The position numbers and the translations under genes are program-made. Under the pieces are notes generated by a model. That model searched no databases. It saw only the letters and a program-made list of their open reading frames with translations, and had not been told where the DNA came from. 12,444 bases of DNA from Oligoflexia bacterium (GTDB taxonomy: Bacteria > Bdellovibrionota > UBA1018): the NCBI GenBank assembly GCA_903858195.1, contig CAIOHW010000170.1:1-12444 (forward strand), given 5' to 3'. Below are positions 1-6,136 of the stretch, piece by piece. Every line of letters starts with the position of its first letter. The stretch's first letter is position 1.

Positions 1-1223
1 GCCTGCACAGCCTGCTCGATCCGGACATCGAGGAGCGGCCGGGCGGCATCGAGAATGGCCCGCATCTGCTCTCGTCCTTCTTCGAGAGGAACTCCGGTCT
101 CGCGGTCAAAAATCACTTCGTCGGGATCCACTCCCTTGGGCAGGGTCGCCCCATAGACCACCCAGCCCTGCTCGAGTCCGAGCTCCATCGCGCGCTCGGT
201 GGCCTCCTCGCCCGCTCGGTCGGCATCAAAAAGCAGGGTGAGCTTCTTTCCGAGGCGCTTGAAGGCATTGAGGTGATCGACCGTGAGCGCCGTGCCGCAG
301 GTGGCGACCGCGTTTTCGAAGCCTCCGGCATGGAGGCCCAGAACATCAAAATAGCCTTCGACCAGAATCACCTCGTCGGTCTCGCGGATGTGCTTCTGGG
401 CCTGATAAAGGCCGTAGGCGAGCTTGCCTTTATGAAAGAGAAACGACTCGGCTGAGTTGAGATACTTGGGGCCTGAGTCTTTGGAATCGCTGCCGGCACT
501 CCCGGGAATAGTGCGACCACCAAAACCCACGACCTTTCCGCGAAGATCGAGGATCGGAAAAATCACGCGCTCACGGAACAAATCAAAATGGCCCGTCCCC
601 TTTTGCGAAGGACGGATGAGTCCCAGCTCCACGGCAAGCTCCATCGGAGCCTTTTTTGATGCAAGGAACTGCGCGAGCGGATCCCAACCGCCGGGTGAGG
701 CGCCCAGGTAAAAGTTTCGCGCCAGCACGGCATCGGGCGCGGGATCGAGCCCGCGCTTGCGCAGGTATTTTTGAGCAACCGGAAGCGCCGCAAGACTGTC
801 TCGGTAAAACCCTGCGACAAATCGATTGAGCTTGTGTGCGAGCTGCAGCTTTTCGCGCTCGGCCTGCCGACGTTTGGCAGCCTCGGGGTTGTCGCTGTCG
901 GCTGCATCGGCGATGGAGCTGGGAAGCTTGAGCTTGGCGCGTTCCGCGAGCTCCTCGAGCGCTTCCATGAAAGAAAGGGCGTGAACCTCCATCACGAACT
1001 TGATCAGGTCGCCGCCGGCCTTGCAGCCAAAGCAGTGGAACATCTGCTTTTGTTCGTTGACCGTGAACGAAGGAGATCGCTCCGAGTGGAACGGACAAAG
1101 GCCGCTCCAGTTGGCGCCCTGCTTTCGAAGGACGACATGCTCCCCCACCACGTCGCGAATGCTGACGCGGTCACGGAGCTCATCCTTGAATTTTTGGAGG
1201 ACGCCCTCCGGAATCCTAGCCAC
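1..1223 (-). CDS. dnaG: DNA primase DnaG, 3' end cut by window edge
   Basis: DnaG makes the RNA primers for lagging-strand synthesis and works with the DnaB helicase at the fork. About 407 codons are visible and run off the left edge. The N-terminal CHC2 zinc-binding domain is complete: the ligands are C43 and H46 (CPFH) and C64 and C67 (HCFGC). The RNA-polymerase basic core follows (RERVIFPILDLRGKVVGFGG near 216-235), then TOPRIM with E289 in EGYFD and the metal-binding pair D333/D335 in LLFDADRAG. The C-terminal DnaB-interaction domain lies outside. I chose the GTG at 1223-1221 because it gives MARIPEGVLQ, the usual DnaG beginning, which no ATG in this frame provides. This GTG overlaps the yqeY stop by 8 bases (GTGGCTAG), so translation is probably coupled. 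rpsU and yqeY upstream complete a macromolecular-synthesis-type operon; rpoD would be expected beyond the edge. The family is certain and the start is likely. Confidence 0.96.
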   Translation of the reverse strand, partial: MARIPEGVLQKFKDELRDRVSIRDVVGEHVVLRKQGANWSGLCPFHSERSPSFTVNEQKQMFHCFGCKAGGDLIKFVMEVHALSFMEALEELAERAKLKLPSSIADAADSDNPEAAKRRQAEREKLQLAHKLNRFVAGFYRDSLAALPVAQKYLRKRGLDPAPDAVLARNFYLGASPGGWDPLAQFLASKKAPMELAVELGLIRPSQKGTGHFDLFRERVIFPILDLRGKVVGFGGRTIPGSAGSDSKDSGPKYLNSAESFLFHKGKLAYGLYQAQKHIRETDEVILVEGYFDVLGLHAGGFENAVATCGTALTVDHLNAFKRLGKKLTLLFDADRAGEEATERAMELGLEQGWVVYGATLPKGVDPDEVIFDRETGVPLEEGREQMRAILDAARPLLDVRIEQAVQ

Positions 1224-1665
1224 CGAGCTTTTCGCGAACGATCTGGTTGACGAGTTTACCGTCAGCCTTGCCCTGCACCTGCGGCATGAGGATCTTCATC
1301 ACCGCACCCATGTCCTTTGCCGACTTGGCACCCGACTGGGCGACGGCCGCTTCGACGATCTTGCGGATCTCCGCCTCGTCCATCTGGGCAGGCAAAAACC
1401 CCTGCAGGAACTTGAGCTCGGCTTCTTCGTTGGCGACCAGATCCTGCCTTCCGCCCTGCCTGAACTGCTCGATCGAGTCCTGCCGCTGCTTGGCGAGCGT
1501 CTGGACGATCTTGATCACTCCCGCATCGTCGAGGTCCACACGATCGTCGATCTCGCGCTTGCGCACGGCTGCATGGAGGTTTCGGGAATAGGCGGTCGTA
1601 GCCTTGTCGCCTGCCTTCATGGCGGTCTTCATGGCTTCAGAAAGCTTGGTCTTGAGCTCGGACAT
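1216..1665 (-). CDS. yqeY: GatB/YqeY-domain protein
   Basis: This 149-residue protein belongs to the YqeY family, which resembles the tRNA-binding tail of the amidotransferase subunit GatB. Its exact role is not settled; a link to tRNA or amidotransferase function is an inference from the domain. The length equals that of typical YqeY. The visible family pattern is an N-terminal helical segment (MSELKTKLSEAMKTAMKAGD), a basic helix ending in KREID, a region with KQRQDSIEQFRQGGR and FLPAQMDEAEI, and a C-terminal end with DMGAVMKILMPQVQGKADG and LVNQIVREKL. The segment TTAYSRNLHAAVRKREI is less canonical than the usual TLRLLLAAIKNREIE. The ATG is preceded by AAGAGG, about six bases upstream. 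It sits between rpsU and dnaG, a frequent YqeY location, and its stop overlaps the dnaG GTG start. A large hairpin lies in its leader and may set how much yqeY-dnaG message is made relative to rpsU. Confidence 0.93.
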   Translation of the reverse strand: MSELKTKLSEAMKTAMKAGDKATTAYSRNLHAAVRKREIDDRVDLDDAGVIKIVQTLAKQRQDSIEQFRQGGRQDLVANEEAELKFLQGFLPAQMDEAEIRKIVEAAVAQSGAKSAKDMGAVMKILMPQVQGKADGKLVNQIVREKLGG

Positions 1666-1702
1666 GGGTGCCTCTTGAATAGAAAAGGAGACGATAGAAA
1701 AG

Positions 1703-1746
1703 AAGAAGCGAAGGGGAGCCGGTCAGGGCCGCCGCCTTCGCTTCTT
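1703..1746 (-). terminator. Strong hairpin between rpsU and yqeY (attenuator/terminator)
   Basis: A perfect 12-bp inverted repeat (AAGAAGCGAAGG at 1703-1714 and its complement at 1735-1746) encloses a 20-base GC-rich loop that can pair a little further. Read in the direction of transcription (minus), the stem ends in CTTCTT and is followed by C-TTTT-C-TATCG, a pyrimidine-rich tail with a short U run. It begins about 36 bases after the rpsU stop and lies before the yqeY ribosome-binding site. The E. coli operon also has a partial terminator between rpsU and dnaG. By analogy this one would give more S21 than YqeY/DnaG. Termination efficiency is inferred, not seen; the U tract is interrupted, which fits a leaky terminator. 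Confidence 0.72.
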
Positions 1747-1781
1747 GCCTGATGGCTTTGAAAAGTCGAAACCTGCGGGCC

Positions 1782-1973
1782 TTAGCGGCTGCGGGGCTTC
1801 TTAAATCCGCGCTTGCGGGCAGCAATGGACTTGCGCTTGCGCTTCACGGAGGGCTTTTCGAACGCCTCGCGCTTACGGACTTCAGCGAGAACGCCTGCCT
1901 TTTCACACTGCTTCTTGAACTTCTTGAGAGCGGCCTCAAAAGAGTCGCCTTCACGAATTGTGATTCCTGGCAT
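1782..1973 (-). CDS. rpsU: 30S ribosomal protein S21
   Basis: S21 is a small basic protein of the 30S subunit that helps initiation and base-pairing of the Shine-Dalgarno region. The 63-residue product begins MPGITIREGDSFEAALKKFK and continues with CEKAGVLAEVRKREAFEKPS, the S21 signature. The tail is rich in Lys and Arg (KRKRKSIAARKRGFKKPRSR). The open frame also has a GTG three codons upstream (1982), but that lies inside the ribosome-binding site. The strong GGAAGGGGG at 1982-1990 is 8 bases from the ATG at 1973, and MPG matches the family start, so the ATG is preferred. It follows the mevalonate kinase gene by 44 bases in the same direction, with no convincing terminator or promoter between them. 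It is separated from yqeY by a hairpin. S21 level could therefore depend partly on readthrough from the mevalonate operon. Confidence 0.96.
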   Translation of the reverse strand: MPGITIREGDSFEAALKKFKKQCEKAGVLAEVRKREAFEKPSVKRKRKSIAARKRGFKKPRSR

Positions 1974-1981
1974 GATTTTCA

Positions 1982-1990
1982 CCCCCTTCC
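1982..1990 (-). promoter_or_regulatory. Ribosome-binding site of rpsU
   Basis: On the minus strand the sequence GGAAGGGGG stands 8 bases before the ATG at 1973-1971. It decides the start, because the alternative in-frame GTG at 1982 overlaps this site. It is among the strongest Shine-Dalgarno-like sequences in the window, as expected for a highly made ribosomal protein. Confidence 0.7.
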
Positions 1991-2017
1991 GTCTTGAGAT
2001 TTAGAGCAGCAAAGGTC

Positions 2018-2899
2018 TTAGACCTGATCCGGCCAGATGGCAATGACAAAGCCCCCCCCGCCCGCCCCGGTGAGCTTGGCGGCAAGGGCCCCCTGCCGGA
2101 GCAGGACATCGATCTGCCTTTGGACGGCACCGGGCACCAGGGCCCAGATCAGGAAACTCTCATGGGCAAGCTTCATGGCCTCGGCCAGCTGCCGGAGGGT
2201 GCGCTCCCGGTCGTAGCCCGGCGACTCCCGTGAGGCCTCTAGAATCACCAGCGCCTCGAGCGTCAGGCGGGCAGCCCGCGCCATGAGCTCATCACCCCGG
2301 ATCGAAGAGACCGGGTCCTCGAGCCGCTGGGCTTCGACCCTGCGGATGCACTCACTCGTCGAGGCCCGAAGCCCGGTGTCATGAAACGTCACTTTCGGAA
2401 AGGAAGGCGCCCGAAGCAGGGTGGGACCGCGCCCGCGAATAAAGCTGATCGGCTTTTCGATGGCACAGACGGCCACGTCCATACCGCTACTCTTGCCGTG
2501 AAACCGGTGCTCCAGGTGGGTGGCAAACTCGAGGAGGCCTGCTTCGGGGACTCCCAGCGGACCTGACAGCCAGCGGGCAATCGCAACGCAAAGAGCCGCT
2601 GATGAGCCCATGCCGGCTCCGGTGGGAATGGTGCTCCGGATGCGGAGAGTGCCCGAGGGAAAATGGAACTCTCGCCCCTGCTCGTTCTGCTCGTCTTGAA
2701 TCATGTGGAGCAGATCTTCGACCGCCGTGCGGGCGTCTTCGGGCTCGACCCGAAATGGCAGGTCGCCAGGAGTGAACTCGAGCTCAAGCGCAAGATCGGG
2801 GTGTGGAAACGCAATGGCGGTCGCACCCCGGAGCACGGCGTGCTCTCCAGCCCAGACCCATTTGGCAGGCGCCCGTGTCCGAAATGCAGGCCAATTCAT
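2018..2899 (-). CDS. mvk: Mevalonate kinase (GHMP kinase family)
   Basis: Predicted to phosphorylate (R)-mevalonate to 5-phosphomevalonate in the cytoplasm. The 293-residue product has all three GHMP motifs. These are APAKWVWAGEHAVLRG (residues 10-25, with K13 and E19), the ATP loop PTGAGMGSSAA (92-102), and the C-terminal GAGGGG (278-283). HGKSSGMD (134-141) matches the mevalonate-kinase HGxPSGxD pattern, and D141 is the expected catalytic base. That pattern favours mevalonate kinase over the other GHMP kinases of the operon. The frame stays open upstream to 2956, but the ATG at 2899-2897 overlaps the mvaD stop as ATGA and puts motif 1 at the usual distance from the N terminus, so the longer form is rejected. 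It is the last gene of the mevalonate operon, followed by rpsU. The glycine loop is written with GGG codons, giving a C8 run on the plus strand and a possible G-quadruplex in the mRNA. Confidence 0.92.
   Translation of the reverse strand: MNWPAFRTRAPAKWVWAGEHAVLRGATAIAFPHPDLALELEFTPGDLPFRVEPEDARTAVEDLLHMIQDEQNEQGREFHFPSGTLRIRSTIPTGAGMGSSAALCVAIARWLSGPLGVPEAGLLEFATHLEHRFHGKSSGMDVAVCAIEKPISFIRGRGPTLLRAPSFPKVTFHDTGLRASTSECIRRVEAQRLEDPVSSIRGDELMARAARLTLEALVILEASRESPGYDRERTLRQLAEAMKLAHESFLIWALVPGAVQRQIDVLLRQGALAAKLTGAGGGGFVIAIWPDQV
2052..2068 (-). other. Putative G-quadruplex in 3' end of mevalonate kinase gene
   Basis: On the coding (minus) strand this stretch reads GGGG-C-GGG-C-GGGGGGGG. The final run can be divided as G3-GG-G3, giving four G3 tracts with loops of 1, 1 and 2 bases, which is a canonical quadruplex pattern. 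It encodes the GHMP motif-3 glycine loop, so the protein forces much of it, but GGG rather than GGC codons make the run continuous. It sits about 80 bases upstream of the rpsU start in the presumed common transcript. Folding and function are inference. Confidence 0.45.
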
Positions 2900-3918
2900 G
2901 CTCGAGCCCCCGCAAGCGCACCCGGGCCCTGCAGGTCCTGCAGGATGGAAAGCCAATCAAACCTCTGTTCGACCGCCCGCCTCACCGCCCCGGCCTCCTC
3001 GTTAGGAACGAGCAAATGGATATTCGGTCCGGCATCGAGCGTGATTGCGACCGGAAGGGAGGGCTCGGACTCGAGCCAGGCCAAGACCTCGCGGGTGGTC
3101 TCGGTCATGTAGTTGAAAGGCGGCTTCGAGGAGTGAAAGAGCCCGTGCATGTCCATCGCCTCTTCGAGGCAGAGCTCGGAGAATCGGCTCCACTCGATGG
3201 CCAGTCGATCAGACTCGAGAAGCCGGCGCAGATCGGCGTAACGTGCGGCCACTCTCTCCAATCGCCCGGGCCAGCGCTCCGACTCAAGGACGCGCGCGTG
3301 GGCTTCAGAAGATCCCACGGTCTTGGGACGGTCTTCCACGACGAGCACGAGATCTGCGAGCTTGAGCGAGGGCGAAGCCACGCGAAAGGCGCGCTCGCCT
3401 TCCCACGCGACCCAAGGTCCTTCGAACGAACGACAGGAGCTTCCCGACCCCTGCCGGGACAGGCTGGAAAGCAGCGCACCTCCCCGCTCGCCCTCGGGAA
3501 GGGCATCCATCGCCCTGGCCACGGCAAGAGTGAGCGCCGCAAATCCTGAGGCACTCGATGCGATGCCAGCTCCCGCCGGGAATCGGTTGCCCGAGCGAAT
3601 CTCCCATGCCCCCAGGTCCACAAGGCCGGGCCTCAGTGCTGAGGCCACCCGAGCGATATGGCGCTGCATTTTTTTAAGCGCGAGCCCGCCTTCGATCTCC
3701 ATCGGCCTGAGATCCTGCCACTCTCCAAGAGAAGACGCCCCCTGCCAGCGCAATGAAAATTCGCCGGGGCCTGACCATGCGGCTTCGGTCACGGTGCAAA
3801 GGCGATCGAGCGTGAGCGAAAGACTCGGGTTCGAGGGAAGGTTCAGGGAAGAGTCGAGCTTTCCCATGTACTTGATGACAGCAATGTTGGAGGGAGCACG
3901 CGCGATGACCCGCTTCAT
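2896..3918 (-). CDS. mvaD: Diphosphomevalonate decarboxylase
   Basis: Predicted to convert 5-diphosphomevalonate with ATP to isopentenyl diphosphate, CO2, ADP and phosphate, the committing step to isoprenoid units. The length of 340 residues is typical. The family motifs are all present: APSNIAVIKYMGK (8-20, catalytic-site K16), the ATP loop FPAGAGIASSASGFAAL (113-129), RQGSGSSCRSFEG (155-167, with the substrate-binding Arg R163) and TLDAGPN (293-299, with D295 as the catalytic Asp). This set is specific for the decarboxylase and excludes the plain kinases. One difference from the best-known enzymes is M18 where IKYWGK usually has Trp. The ATG start at 3918 overlaps the stop of the preceding GHMP kinase as ATGA, and its own stop overlaps the mevalonate kinase start in the same way. 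It is gene four of the five-gene mevalonate operon. Assignment is secure from the motifs. Confidence 0.95.
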   Translation of the reverse strand: MKRVIARAPSNIAVIKYMGKLDSSLNLPSNPSLSLTLDRLCTVTEAAWSGPGEFSLRWQGASSLGEWQDLRPMEIEGGLALKKMQRHIARVASALRPGLVDLGAWEIRSGNRFPAGAGIASSASGFAALTLAVARAMDALPEGERGGALLSSLSRQGSGSSCRSFEGPWVAWEGERAFRVASPSLKLADLVLVVEDRPKTVGSSEAHARVLESERWPGRLERVAARYADLRRLLESDRLAIEWSRFSELCLEEAMDMHGLFHSSKPPFNYMTETTREVLAWLESEPSLPVAITLDAGPNIHLLVPNEEAGAVRRAVEQRFDWLSILQDLQGPGALAGARA

Positions 3919-4826
3919 GAGCCCCCCAAAAGCCCGGGCTCCTTGCCCGTAATCGGGCCAAGATCCCTGAGGTCGAGGCTCGAAAGCTCGCGTTGCCAGG
4001 CCTCGGGGTCGAAGCGTGCAGGATCAATGAGAGCAACCAGCGCATCGGCCTGCATGGCACCTGAGCCCTTGATTCCCATGACGCCCGCAAGCCTGCCCAG
4101 CGCATCTCGATCACGCCGCGTGGCTCCATCTTCAAGATCCAGCGAAGCAAGCCGCTCACCGTAGTCATTCAGGGCGCGCGCAAGGCCCCCGGCGTCGGCC
4201 GACTCGAAGGACCGAATTCCGCGTTCCAAAACCGGCTCAAGCACCGAGGCCAGTCGCTCCAAGCCCGAGAGAGATGCCAGATGGTCATGAGTGGCCACTT
4301 TGCGCCCGGCCTGCTGGGATGCCTGAACCCCTCGCAAGTGCAGCTTGGAACACACATCACCGATCTGTCTCGCTTCAAATCGATCCGGATTTCCGGGCAG
4401 GATCCTGAACTCGATCACCCCGCCCATCGCCTGGGCCACGAAATCAGCGCCGCTTGGGGCAACCCCACCCGTGGGCGAGCCCTCCAGCCGGTAGCGACGC
4501 CACGCCGCCTGAAGCGGCTCAGCCTGTTTGGGCGAGACCAGCTCTGAAGCCATGAGCGCCTGCGCACTCGAGGCACCAAAGCCTCCCGCCCCCCTCCAGG
4601 GATCGCTCCAGTGCAGTGGCAAGCCAGACCCGCTGCCTCCTGGAGCCAGTATTCTTGCCGCGGGGCTATGGGGATGAAGGACCAGCTCCCCGGAGCCCTC
4701 AAAGGGAGAGCTCGAGAGTTGGAATCGAGGACCGAACGCCGCCACCAACGCGGGCCTTCCGGCCAGCACGGCGTACTCTCCCAGCAGGAAGACCTTGGAC
4801 GGAGCGCTCAGCACTGGATCGCTCAC
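3915..4826 (-). CDS. mvaK2: Probable phosphomevalonate kinase (GHMP family)
   Basis: Predicted to phosphorylate 5-phosphomevalonate to 5-diphosphomevalonate. The 303-residue protein is clearly a GHMP kinase. Motif 1 is APSKVFLLGEYAVLAG (8-23), the ATP loop is GAGGFGASSAQAL (79-91), and SPTGGVAPSGADFVAQAMGG (117-136) carries the PSGAD pattern used by phosphomevalonate kinases. Motif 3 is divergent: IKGSGAMQADAL (252-263) instead of a glycine-run GAGGGDC type. The substrate is therefore assigned by sequence pattern plus position, since mevalonate kinase and the decarboxylase are the other two GHMP genes and this step would otherwise be missing. It is somewhat shorter than many phosphomevalonate kinases (about 350 residues). 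It starts with GTG at 4826, overlapping the mvaA stop as GTGA, and ends in an ATGA overlap with mvaD. Another GHMP activity cannot be excluded without assay. Confidence 0.82.
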   Translation of the reverse strand: MSDPVLSAPSKVFLLGEYAVLAGRPALVAAFGPRFQLSSSPFEGSGELVLHPHSPAARILAPGGSGSGLPLHWSDPWRGAGGFGASSAQALMASELVSPKQAEPLQAAWRRYRLEGSPTGGVAPSGADFVAQAMGGVIEFRILPGNPDRFEARQIGDVCSKLHLRGVQASQQAGRKVATHDHLASLSGLERLASVLEPVLERGIRSFESADAGGLARALNDYGERLASLDLEDGATRRDRDALGRLAGVMGIKGSGAMQADALVALIDPARFDPEAWQRELSSLDLRDLGPITGKEPGLLGGS

Positions 4827-6136
4827 GAAATCGAGGTCGGAGTACCCGACACCACTCGACCGCCGCGAAGCGCATCGAGAATCTCGCGGGCACGCGAGAG
4901 ATTGATGGTCTTTTCGACCCTGAGGACCTCGGCCAGACTCTCTCGCACGCGGGCGATTTCGTGGATGTCGGCACCGGCTGCAATAGCGAGATTGGCTGCG
5001 TGCAGCTGCATGTGTCCCTTCACGATTCCAACCGTGGAGAGCGCCTTGAGGGCTCCGAGATTCTGCACGAGCCCCACTGCGGCACAGATGCGCGCCAGCT
5101 CATCGGCATGCGAGATGCCGAGGATCTTGAGAGCGACTTTCGCTGTAGGATGCACGCGGGTCACCCCGCCCACGGTTCCCACGGCAAGCGGAAGCTCAAT
5201 CCTGCCGTGCAGGTCGCTTCCGTGCATGCGCCAGTCAGACAGGGGCTGGTACGTGCCGCTTCGGGCGGCGTAGGCATGCGCTCCGGCCTCGACGGCCCGC
5301 CAATCATTGCCGGTGGCAATGAGGATGGGATCAACCCCATTCAAGATGCCCTTGTTGTGGGTGGTGGCACGGTAGGGGTCGGCCTTGGCAAAGAGAGTGG
5401 CTTCTTCAATGCCGCGACCGAGGGTTGGTTCGATATTGCGAACCACCACCTCGGCGACGGCAAGCTTGCCATCGACGAGATTGGAAAGAATGCAGAGGCC
5501 CACCTTCTCGGAGGTGAGCTCCTCGATACGCGGTTTGAGCGCCTCACAGACCTGATTGATGAGATTTGCACCCATGGCATCGCACGGATCGCAGAGCAGG
5601 TGGATGACCAGCATCGAGCGGCCCGAACCGTCGGGTCGATCGAGGGTTCGAACGGCAAGGTCACGCACCCCACCGCCGCGGGCCACAAGCCCCGGCACGC
5701 AGGCGTTGGCCAGGCCGATCAAGAGGTCACGGTTGTCATGAAGGATCTGGCGGGCACGTTCAGGCTGCTCGACGCTTGGGAGCTGGACCTGTCCGATAAT
5801 GAGATTTCCCCTCGAATAGGTCGTGATGCAGCCGTTTCGGGTGATCCACTTTGCAGTCGCCGAGGCCGCTGCGATGATCGACGTCTCTTCGACGGCCATC
5901 GGGATGTAGGTCAGCCGCCCATCGATTTCAAAATGGGTGGCGACTCCCATCGGAATGGGAAAGAATCCGACGACGTTTTCGATCAGGTGCTCGGCCACGT
6001 CGAGCGAGAACTGGCGCTCGCCGGTCAGCACCTCGACGTCATGCGCATCGAGATCACAGTGACGGGCAAGCCTGCCGATCCGCTCCTGGCGGGGCAGGCG
6101 ATGGAATCCCTCCATCTCACTCTTATCGCGATTCAT
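4823..6136 (-). CDS. mvaA: Hydroxymethylglutaryl-CoA reductase, class II
   Basis: Catalyses the interconversion of HMG-CoA and mevalonate with a nicotinamide cofactor; here presumably biosynthetic, feeding the kinases encoded next. The 437-residue length and the lack of an N-terminal membrane region match the soluble class II (Pseudomonas mevalonii-like) enzymes. Visible active-site landmarks are ENVVGFFPIPMG (53-64), the catalytic Glu in AVEETS (E83), DAMGANLIN (186-194), HNKGILNG with the catalytic Lys K262, GNDWRAVEAGAHAYAARSG (276-294) with the catalytic Asp D278, and GHMQLHAANLA (374-384) with the C-terminal catalytic His H375. The ATG at 6136 has a strong ribosome site (GGGAAGGGGGG, 6140-6150) inside the end of fni and overlaps fni by 14 bases. 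Its stop overlaps the next GTG. Cofactor preference (NADH or NADPH) cannot be read with confidence. No HMG-CoA synthase gene is in the window. Confidence 0.97.
   Translation of the reverse strand: MNRDKSEMEGFHRLPRQERIGRLARHCDLDAHDVEVLTGERQFSLDVAEHLIENVVGFFPIPMGVATHFEIDGRLTYIPMAVEETSIIAAASATAKWITRNGCITTYSRGNLIIGQVQLPSVEQPERARQILHDNRDLLIGLANACVPGLVARGGGVRDLAVRTLDRPDGSGRSMLVIHLLCDPCDAMGANLINQVCEALKPRIEELTSEKVGLCILSNLVDGKLAVAEVVVRNIEPTLGRGIEEATLFAKADPYRATTHNKGILNGVDPILIATGNDWRAVEAGAHAYAARSGTYQPLSDWRMHGSDLHGRIELPLAVGTVGGVTRVHPTAKVALKILGISHADELARICAAVGLVQNLGALKALSTVGIVKGHMQLHAANLAIAAGADIHEIARVRESLAEVLRVEKTINLSRAREILDALRGGRVVSGTPTSIS

Noticed and set aside
1000..1752. A 250-codon plus-strand open frame opposite dnaG and yqeY
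   Set aside because: Its sequence is a shadow of the real genes, rich in Arg, Ser and Leu, with no recognisable domain and no operon context.
2013..2025. Palindrome AGGTCT-T-AGACCT at the mevalonate kinase stop, as a terminator before rpsU
   Set aside because: With a one-base centre the real stem would be only about four pairs, and there is no T run after it on the minus strand. Too weak to call.
2018..2956. A longer mevalonate kinase starting at 2956
   Set aside because: The extra 19 residues (Gly/Pro/Ala/Cys-rich) overlap mvaD by 61 bases. The ATGA junction at 2896-2899 and the motif-1 spacing favour the shorter form.
2803..3549. A 248-codon plus-strand open frame opposite mvaD
   Set aside because: It is antisense to a decarboxylase with all catalytic motifs. 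No domain or convincing ribosome site was seen.
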